Positions 58,003-64,000 of a stretch of DNA of 64,000 bases are shown piece after piece; positions within the stretch are counted from its first letter, which is position 1; every line of letters starts with the position of its first letter. The stretch is from positions 372,001 through 436,000 of the forward strand of contig NZ_JADJCO010000002.1 of the NCBI RefSeq assembly GCF_016703145.1. Direction: 5' to 3'. A program made the position numbers and the translations under genes. The DNA is from Ottowia sp. (GTDB taxonomy: Bacteria; Pseudomonadota; Gammaproteobacteria; Burkholderiales; Burkholderiaceae_C). Below the pieces are notes generated by a model. The model saw only the letters and a list, made by a program, of their open reading frames with translations. It made no database searches and was not told the DNA's origin.

Positions 58003-60960
58003 ATGACGTTGAACCACGATTCCCCGCTGGCCCTGGCCGCCGCCCTCACCACCCGCACAAACGCCTTGGCCCTGGGCCTCGAACACGGGGCCGCCGACCT
58101 GCTGGAATTGGTGACCCCCACCACCGCCGAGCTGCTGCACTGGTGGTTCGGCCAGGACATGGTGGACGCGCGCGGCGGGCTCAACTTCCACGCCGGGCAG
58201 AAGCAGGCCATCCTGAACGCCATCGTGGCCCACGAGGTGCTGGGCACGGCCACGTTGAAAGACCTGTATGCGCAGGTGGCGCCCGATGCGTTGCTGGCAG
58301 GCACGCGGCTGGCCGAGGTGTCGGCGGGCAAGCACGCGCATCCCAAGTACTGCTTCAAGATGGCCACGGGCACGGGCAAGACCTGGGTGATGCAGGCGCT
58401 GATGGTCTGGCAGTTGCTCAACAAGACGGCGGCGCTGGCGGCAGGCGTGGACGACGCACGCTTTACGCGCCAGTTCATGGTGGTGGCGCCGGGGCTGATC
58501 GTCTATGAGCGGCTGCTGGATGCGTTCTGCGGCAAGCTCATCGAAAACAGCAACGGTGCGCGCGATTTCGCCACCTCGGACGTGGCGAAGTTCGCCGACC
58601 TGTTCATCCCCGAGGCGCACCGCGATGCGGTGTTCGCCTTCGTGCGCGGCAATGTGTGCGGCAAGCAAGAGATCGGCCTCAAGGCCACGGGCAACGGCAT
58701 GATCGCCATCACCAACTGGCACCTGCTGACCGAGGGCGAGGTGCCGGAGGACGTGGAGGACGTGGAAGCCCCCGGCGCGCCGCTGGCCGCGCAAGAGGTG
58801 GTGGCCGCCGTGCTGCCTTTGATGCCGGGCCGCGCCACGGGCAACAGCCTGGAGGTGCTGGATCGGCGCTATGCGCGCGGCAATGTGCTGGAGTTTCTGG
58901 CGGGCCTGCCCGAGCTGATGGTGTTCAACGACGAGGCGCACCACATCCACGAGTTCAGGCGCGAGGGCGAGGTCACCGAGGTGGAGTGGCAAAAGAGCCT
59001 GTCGCGCATTGCCGCGCCCAAGGGGCGGCGCTTTGTGCAGGTGGATTTTTCGGCCACGCCGTACAACGACGTGGGCAGCGGCAAAAACAAGAAGAAGCTG
59101 TACTTCCCGCACATCGTGGTGGACTTCGACCTGAAGAGCGCGATGCGCGCGGGGCTGGTGAAGTCGCTGGTGCTGGACCGGCGCAAGGAGATTGGCGCGC
59201 TGCCGCTTCAGTTCACGGCCGAGCGCGACGAGTCGGGCAACCCAACGCTGAGCGAAGGCCAGCGCGTGATGCTGCGCGCGGGGCTGCAAAAGCTGCGCAA
59301 GCTCGAAGCCGACTTCGCCCGCATCGACCCCACGCGCCACCCCAAGATGCTGGTGGTGTGCGAGGACACGACGGTGTCGCCGCTGGTGGCGCAATTTCTG
59401 CAGGAGCAGGGGGGCCTGGGTGACGACGAGGTGATGACCACCGACTCGGGCAAGAAGGCCGAGCTGGGCGAGAAGGACTGGGCGCCGGTGCGCGAGCGGT
59501 TGTTCAGCGTGGACCGGCATGCCACGCCGCGCGTGATCGTCAGCGTGCTGATGCTGCGCGAGGGCTTCGACGTCAACAACATCTGCGTGATCGTGCCGCT
59601 GCGCTCGTCGCAGGCGCAGATCCTGCTGGAGCAGACCATCGGCCGGGGCCTGCGGCTGATGTGGCGCGATGCGGAGTACGCCGACCTCAAGCGCGAGAAC
59701 CGCGAGCGCATCAGCGCCGGGCAGGAGCCGGGCAGCCTGCTGGACGTGCTGTCCATCGTGGAGCACCCGGCCTTTCAGTCGTTCTACGACGACTTGCTGC
59801 GCGAGGGCCTGGCCGGCACCACGGGCGAGGGCATGGACGAAACCTCCAGCACCGGCGACGTGATCGCCGCCGAGTTGCGCGAGGGCTTCGAGCAATTCGA
59901 CTTCGGTATCCCCTTCATCCTGCGCGAGGCCGACGAGCAACACAGCCACACCGCGCTCGACGTGAGCGCGCTGCCCGGCTTCACCGCCATGGCACCCGCG
60001 CAACTGGCGGCCCTGTTGGGCCAGGGCGACACCTTCATCTCGCAGGACCTGCAAAGCGCCACGCTGTTCGGCGACTACCGCGTGGATGGCGCGGTGATGA
60101 ACGTGGCGGGCTACAACGACTACCTGGCGCGGCTCACACGCCGCATCAGCCAGGCGCTCTCCGAGCCACTGCCCAAGGGCAACAGGATCGCCACGCACCT
60201 GGCCAAGCCTTATCTGCAGGTGAACACCGCCGACCTGACGGGCTGGCTGGACGACTACATCTGGACGCAGCTCTTCGGTGATGCCTTCAACCCGCTGGGC
60301 GAAAGCCATGGCACGGAGAACTGGCGCCTGCTGTTACTTCAACCCGTGGTGGACCACATCACCAGGATTTTTGCGCTGGCGCTGCTGGAGTCCGAGGAAA
60401 CGAACACCACCGGCCAGACCGAAGTGCGTGCGCGGCTCTTGAGCGAAACCCCGCGCCTGATGGTGCGCGAGGCGCATTCGGTGGAGGTGGGCAAGTGCAT
60501 CTACACCCGCCTGGGCTGGGCCGCGCGCAACGGTGGATTGGAGAAAACCTTCATCCATTGGGCGCAGGCCGACGCGCGGGTGCTGGCCTTTTGCAAGATC
60601 AGCGAGACGCGCCACCCCTTCGCGCGCCTGCGCTACGTGAAGGACGACGGCCTGCCCGCGTTCTATTCACCGGATTTCCTGGTTCGCACGGCGCACGCGA
60701 TCTATCTGGTGGAAACCAAGGCGCAGCAGCAGGTGTCGCATCCCAACGTGCAGCGCAAGCGCAAGGCGGCCGTCGGCTGGTGCGAGCGCATCAATGCCCT
60801 GGCGCTGGAGCTTCGGCAGGGCCTGCCTTGGCACTACGTGCTGCTGGGCGAAGACATCGTGCATGAATGGCAGGGCAAGGGCGCGCATCTGGCCGAGCTG
60901 CTGGACTTTGCGCGGCTGCGGTTGCTGCCACAGCCCGGAGATCAGCGCCAGTTGGTCTGA
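58003..60960 (+). CDS. res: Type III restriction endonuclease subunit Res
   Basis: A 985-residue DEAD/DEAH-type translocase with a C-terminal nuclease. Walker A MATGTGKT is at residues 120-127, DEAH at Asp310-His313 (FNDEAHH), and helicase motif VI-like IGRGLRL follows. The C-terminal endonuclease signature is Asp891 (PDFLV) with Glu904-x-Lys906 (VETKA). It cleaves unmodified DNA together with Mod. The gene lies 49 bp after the antisense antitoxin start. Length is normal. Confidence 0.93.
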   Translation: MTLNHDSPLALAAALTTRTNALALGLEHGAADLLELVTPTTAELLHWWFGQDMVDARGGLNFHAGQKQAILNAIVAHEVLGTATLKDLYAQVAPDALLAGTRLAEVSAGKHAHPKYCFKMATGTGKTWVMQALMVWQLLNKTAALAAGVDDARFTRQFMVVAPGLIVYERLLDAFCGKLIENSNGARDFATSDVAKFADLFIPEAHRDAVFAFVRGNVCGKQEIGLKATGNGMIAITNWHLLTEGEVPEDVEDVEAPGAPLAAQEVVAAVLPLMPGRATGNSLEVLDRRYARGNVLEFLAGLPELMVFNDEAHHIHEFRREGEVTEVEWQKSLSRIAAPKGRRFVQVDFSATPYNDVGSGKNKKKLYFPHIVVDFDLKSAMRAGLVKSLVLDRRKEIGALPLQFTAERDESGNPTLSEGQRVMLRAGLQKLRKLEADFARIDPTRHPKMLVVCEDTTVSPLVAQFLQEQGGLGDDEVMTTDSGKKAELGEKDWAPVRERLFSVDRHATPRVIVSVLMLREGFDVNNICVIVPLRSSQAQILLEQTIGRGLRLMWRDAEYADLKRENRERISAGQEPGSLLDVLSIVEHPAFQSFYDDLLREGLAGTTGEGMDETSSTGDVIAAELREGFEQFDFGIPFILREADEQHSHTALDVSALPGFTAMAPAQLAALLGQGDTFISQDLQSATLFGDYRVDGAVMNVAGYNDYLARLTRRISQALSEPLPKGNRIATHLAKPYLQVNTADLTGWLDDYIWTQLFGDAFNPLGESHGTENWRLLLLQPVVDHITRIFALALLESEETNTTGQTEVRARLLSETPRLMVREAHSVEVGKCIYTRLGWAARNGGLEKTFIHWAQADARVLAFCKISETRHPFARLRYVKDDGLPAFYSPDFLVRTAHAIYLVETKAQQQVSHPNVQRKRKAAVGWCERINALALELRQGLPWHYVLLGEDIVHEWQGKGAHLAELLDFARLRLLPQPGDQRQLV

Positions 60961-61054
60961 GGGTCGCCGCCCCGGGAGCGAGCCGCCGCCGAGGTGTTCG
61001 AGCAGGCACCGCGCCGGATCGCGCGGGAGGCAGACACCTGGCAAGCAGATCCAG

Positions 61055-61122
61055 GATGCTATTGTTTAGATAGCTTTCGGCAGAATACTGGTACCGGCTC
61101 AAGCCGCTTTTTGCTTGAAAAA
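61055..61122 (+). repeat. Dispersed repeat, copy 9
   Basis: GATGCTATTGTTTAGATAGC, TTTCGGCAGAATACTGGTAC, CGGCTCAAGCCG and TTTTTGCTTGAAAAA. It lies downstream of res and runs into the 3' end of mtfA on the opposite strand, encoding its last few residues and stop. Confidence 0.75.
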
Positions 61123-61932
61123 CGCCCGCAGCGCCGCGCCCAGCGCCGGGAACTCCCGCGCGAAGCGCTCGGGATCGACGAAGTGCGCCTCGCAGGCCAC
61201 GGCGAAGAACTCGGCCGGGGCGGTGGCGGCGTAGGCGTCGAGCCAGGGCGCGGGCGTGCCGAAGCGCTCGGCGCGCACCACCTGCTCGCGGAAGTCCTCG
61301 TAGGCCGGCGCCCAGGTGGCGGCCCAGCGCGCGGCGGCCTCGCGGGCGGTGCGCGCGCCCATGAAGCCGCGCGGCAAGGGCGGCGCGCCGTCGGCGCCGC
61401 CGGCCTGCATGTCCATCTTGTGCACGAACTCGTGGATCACCACGCTGCTGCCCGCGCCCATGCCGGCGTCGGTTCCGGCGTCCTGCACGGCGGGCCAGCT
61501 CAGCATCACCGGGCCGCGCTGCATGGCCTCGCCGGCCAGCACCTCGTCGTAGTGGTGCACGACGCCGGCCTCGTCCATCACCTGCCGCCGCGCGACGGCG
61601 TCGTCGGGGTGCATGACGATGCCGACGAAGTCGCCGTACCAGCCCAGGGCGTCCTCGGGCGCGTCGGGCGGCCCCAGGTGCAGCAGCGGCAGGCAGGCCT
61701 GCGCGGCGACGGCGACGGCCATGGCGTCGGTGACCTGCAGGCCGTGCGCGCCGGTGAATTCCTTCTGATCGAGGAAGTGCGCGGCCAGGCGGCGCAGGCG
61801 CGCCTGCTCGGGCCAGGCCAGGCGGGCGAGAAACGGGTACTGCACCAGCGTGGCCAGCCACAGGCCGTCGGGGATCGGGGCGGGGTTGCCGGCGGCGCGG
61901 CGCAGCCACCGGGTCAGTGTCTTCAGGACCAT
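61099..61932 (-). CDS. mtfA: Zinc-dependent peptidase MtfA family
   Basis: A 277-residue cytoplasmic metallopeptidase. In E. coli MtfA binds the Mlc repressor and affects glucose uptake control. The zinc motif His167-Glu168-x2-His171 (HEFVH) is present, and FDYFAVACEAHF-like sequence (PAEFFAVACEAHFVDP) supplies the third ligand glutamate. The C-terminal FFKQKAA and stop codon are encoded by a repeat copy (61055-61122), so the tail is probably recently acquired. Confidence 0.9.
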   Translation of the reverse strand: MVLKTLTRWLRRAAGNPAPIPDGLWLATLVQYPFLARLAWPEQARLRRLAAHFLDQKEFTGAHGLQVTDAMAVAVAAQACLPLLHLGPPDAPEDALGWYGDFVGIVMHPDDAVARRQVMDEAGVVHHYDEVLAGEAMQRGPVMLSWPAVQDAGTDAGMGAGSSVVIHEFVHKMDMQAGGADGAPPLPRGFMGARTAREAAARWAATWAPAYEDFREQVVRAERFGTPAPWLDAYAATAPAEFFAVACEAHFVDPERFAREFPALGAALRAFFKQKAA

Positions 61933-61937
61933 CGCGG

Positions 61938-62729
61938 TCAGATGGGGCCGGGGTCGATCCGCTCAAGCGTTCCGGACGAGGAAAGCCGCAGCACCTGGGC
62001 GCGGCGCGTGCCGCCGTCGACGTGCCAGTCGCTCAGCACCACCTGGGTCAGTGCGCGGCCGGCCTCGTCCCGGCCCAGCGGGTGGTCGGCGGGCTGGTGG
62101 GTGTGGCCGTGGATCAGGGTGGTGGCGTCGGCCGCCAGCAGCCAGCGGCGCGCCAGGGCGGCGTCGGCGTGGGCGTAGTCGGCGGGCGCGGTGGCGGCGT
62201 GCCGCGCCTCGCTGTGCTGGCGCATCTGCTGCGCGATGGCCTGCCGCTCGGGCAGCGGGCGCGCCAGGAAGGCGCGCTGCCATTCGTCGCCGCGTACCTG
62301 CGCGCGGAACTGCTGGTAGGGCACGTCGCCGGTGCACAGCAGGTCGCCGTGGGTCAGCACGAGGCGGTGGCCGGCGAAGGCCAGCACGGTGGGGTCGGCC
62401 AGGTCGCGCACGCCGTGGCGCGCGAGGAAGCCGGCGCCGACCAGGAAGTCGCGGTTGCCGCGCATGAAGGCCAGGTCGGCGCGGCAGGCGTCCAGCACTT
62501 CGCCGCACCGATGCTCGAAGCTGCCGGGCGCGGCGGCGTCGTCGCCCACCCAGGCCTCGAACAGGTCGCCCAGGATGACCACCGCGTCGGCGCGGGTGGC
62601 GCGCATGGTGCGCGCCCAGGCCTCGAAGGTGTGCGGCTCCTCGGGCTTGAGGTGCAGGTCGGAAATGAAATCGACCGTGCGCCAGTGCTCGGGCGCGGTC
62701 AGCACGCCGAACCGGGGCACGGTCGTCAT
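61938..62729 (-). CDS. lpxH: UDP-2,3-diacylglucosamine diphosphatase
   Basis: A 263-residue metallophosphoesterase of lipid A synthesis, hydrolysing UDP-2,3-diacylglucosamine to lipid X. Metal-binding motifs in order: ISDLHL, ILGDLFEAWVG, MRGNRDFL, LTHGD and HGHTH. The start at 62729 matches the family. It lies 5 bp before mtfA and 25 bp after ppiB on the same strand, so the genes may be co-transcribed. Confidence 0.95.
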   Translation of the reverse strand: MTTVPRFGVLTAPEHWRTVDFISDLHLKPEEPHTFEAWARTMRATRADAVVILGDLFEAWVGDDAAAPGSFEHRCGEVLDACRADLAFMRGNRDFLVGAGFLARHGVRDLADPTVLAFAGHRLVLTHGDLLCTGDVPYQQFRAQVRGDEWQRAFLARPLPERQAIAQQMRQHSEARHAATAPADYAHADAALARRWLLAADATTLIHGHTHQPADHPLGRDEAGRALTQVVLSDWHVDGGTRRAQVLRLSSSGTLERIDPGPI

Positions 62730-62754
62730 GGGGAGCCTGGAGGGGCGGGGGGGA

Positions 62755-63261
62755 TCAGACCGCCACGGCCTTCTCGATCACCACGTCGTCCTTGGGCACG
62801 TCGCCGTGCATGCCGCGCTGGCCGGTGGGCACGGCGCGGATGGCGTCGACCACGTCCTGGCCCTTGACCACCTTGCCGAACACGGCGTAGCCCCAGCCCT
62901 GCGCGGTGGGCGCCTTGAAGTCGAGGAAGTCGTTGTCCACCGTGTTGATGAAGAACTGCGCGGTGGCCGAGTGCGGGTCGCTGGTGCGCGCCATGGCGAC
63001 GGTGTAGACGGCGTTCTTCAGGCCGTTGTCGGCCTCGTTGGCGATGGGCGCCTGCGTGGCCTTCTGCTTCATGCCGGGCTCGAAGCCGCCGCCCTGGATC
63101 ATGAAGTTCTTGATGACGCGGTGGAACACCGTGTTGTCGTAGTGGCCCTTGTTGACGTAGGCGAGGAAGTTGGCGGCGGACTTGGGCGCCTTGGCCTCAT
63201 CCAGCTCCAGCGTGATGACGCCGTGGCCGGCGATGTGCAGTTCGACTTGGGGGTTGCTCAT
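62755..63261 (-). CDS. ppiB: Cytoplasmic peptidyl-prolyl cis-trans isomerase (cyclophilin)
   Basis: A 168-residue cyclophilin without a signal peptide. VTLELDEAKAPKSAANFLAYV, NTVFHRVIKNFMIQGGGF and ATAQFFINTVDN contain the catalytic arginine and other conserved residues. It speeds proline isomerisation during protein folding. It is a tandem paralogue of ppiA, 22 bp downstream. Confidence 0.95.
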   Translation of the reverse strand: MSNPQVELHIAGHGVITLELDEAKAPKSAANFLAYVNKGHYDNTVFHRVIKNFMIQGGGFEPGMKQKATQAPIANEADNGLKNAVYTVAMARTSDPHSATAQFFINTVDNDFLDFKAPTAQGWGYAVFGKVVKGQDVVDAIRAVPTGQRGMHGDVPKDDVVIEKAVAV

Positions 63262-63283
63262 GGGGTGTCTCGGGGTTGGGGGG

Positions 63284-63964
63284 TTATTTCAGCAGCGTGG
63301 CGGACTCGATGACGACCATTTTCTGCGGCGCGTCGGTGGGGAAGGGGCCGCCGGGGCCGGTGGGCGTGTTGCGGATCTTCTCCACGGTGTCCATGCCGCT
63401 CACCACCTTGCCGAACACGGTGTAGCCGAACAGGGCGGGGTGGTTGACGACGTTTTGGCGTGGGATGTCCTTGTGGACCTGGCCCTGGAACTCGAAGGTG
63501 ACCGGGTCGCCCGCCGGCAGGGCCACGGGGTCGAGCCGCGCGTTGTCCACCACGTTGATGAAGAACTGCGAGGTGGCCGAGTGCGGGTCGTTGGTGCGCG
63601 CCATGGCCACCGTGCCGGTCACGTTCTTCAGGCCCTTGGCCAGGGCCTGGCGGCCTTCGTGGATGACGGAGGCGCGGGTGGGCTTCTCCTTGTAGTCCTT
63701 GTCGAAGCCGCCGCCCTGGACCATGAAGCTCTTGATCACGCGGTGGAAGATGGTGCCGTCGTAGTGCTTGTCCTTGACGTACTGCAGGAAGTTCTCGACC
63801 GTCTTGGGCGCCTTGTCGGGGTAGACCTCGATCACGAAGTCGCCCTCGCTGGTGACGAACTTCACGCGCGGGTCGGCGGCGAAGGCGGGCAGGGCGGTGC
63901 CCAGCGCGGCGGCGGCGCCCACCGCGGCGGCCAGGCGGGACAGCGTTCTTCTAGACAGGGACAT
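63284..63964 (-). CDS. ppiA: Periplasmic peptidyl-prolyl cis-trans isomerase (cyclophilin)
   Basis: A 226-residue exported cyclophilin. A signal peptide (about 1-30, LAAAVGAAAALGTALPAFAA) precedes the domain, with GTIFHRVIKSFMVQGGGF and SATSQFFINVVDN. It is the periplasmic counterpart of the ppiB product. Its start at 63964 lies near the window edge, with 36 bp upstream in view. Confidence 0.95.
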   Translation of the reverse strand: MSLSRRTLSRLAAAVGAAAALGTALPAFAADPRVKFVTSEGDFVIEVYPDKAPKTVENFLQYVKDKHYDGTIFHRVIKSFMVQGGGFDKDYKEKPTRASVIHEGRQALAKGLKNVTGTVAMARTNDPHSATSQFFINVVDNARLDPVALPAGDPVTFEFQGQVHKDIPRQNVVNHPALFGYTVFGKVVSGMDTVEKIRNTPTGPGGPFPTDAPQKMVVIESATLLK

Positions 63965-64000
63965 GGGTCGGGCTCCAGATGCGAATGACGAAGAGAGGGA

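Overview
The window looks like chromosome from a GC-rich betaproteobacterium of the order Burkholderiales, most likely family Comamonadaceae. The reasons are the very high GC content, two Bug/TctC-type solute receptors, NnrS, an MgtC/DUF4010 protein, a CIRCE-controlled groESL operon and a Tn4371-type integrative conjugative element (ICE). No species can be named from sequence reading alone.

Positions 1-20072 are the right-hand part of a Tn4371-family ICE. The left part, with the integrase, lies outside the window. In order it holds a replication initiator cut by the window edge, three 17-bp iterons beside an AT-rich tract, parA, a small partition-type protein, DUF2840, the signal peptidase traF, a candidate oriT, a DUF3363/VirD2-like relaxase, lysR, an eexN-like lipoprotein, traG (coupling protein), a ribbon-helix-helix gene and the mating-pore operon trbBCDEJLFGI followed by a DUF2274 gene. 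The last gene is an unrecognised protein with a C2H2-like zinc site. The element appears to end at TTTTTTAT (20065-20072), just upstream of tal.

Positions 20073-36500 are chromosomal: tal-pgi, a decayed transposase, a large winged-helix/NTPase regulator, a periplasmic substrate-binding protein, groEL (broken by a frameshift) and groES with a CIRCE operator, a TonB-dependent receptor, a PQQ/heme alcohol dehydrogenase and an aldehyde dehydrogenase.

Positions 35676-44244 are a catabolic locus: a divergent IclR regulator, class III CoA-transferase, thiol-dioxygenase-like cupin, two crotonase-fold enzymes, two Bug receptors and an ADP-forming acyl-CoA synthetase. The set suggests uptake, CoA activation and degradation of a carboxylic acid, possibly a sulfur-containing one.

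Positions 44335-45704 hold a probable phage scar, a degenerate tRNA-like sequence and a hicA-hicB-hicB' module. Positions 45767-54808 hold housekeeping and envelope genes (nnrS, queC, pagL, mgtC-like, EF-hand protein, 5'-nucleotidase, gspF, tRNA-Arg(CCT), hydrolase, frnE-like). Positions 54832-60960 form a defence locus: an HTH regulator and a type III restriction-modification pair (mod, res) with a RelE/ParD-like toxin-antitoxin pair sitting antisense between mod and res. Positions 61099-63964 carry mtfA, lpxH, ppiB and ppiA on the minus strand.

The most unusual pattern is a dispersed family of repeats of about 55-70 nt. I found nine copies in the chromosomal part and none in the ICE. Two lie in frame inside pgi and gspF, and one supplies the end of mtfA.
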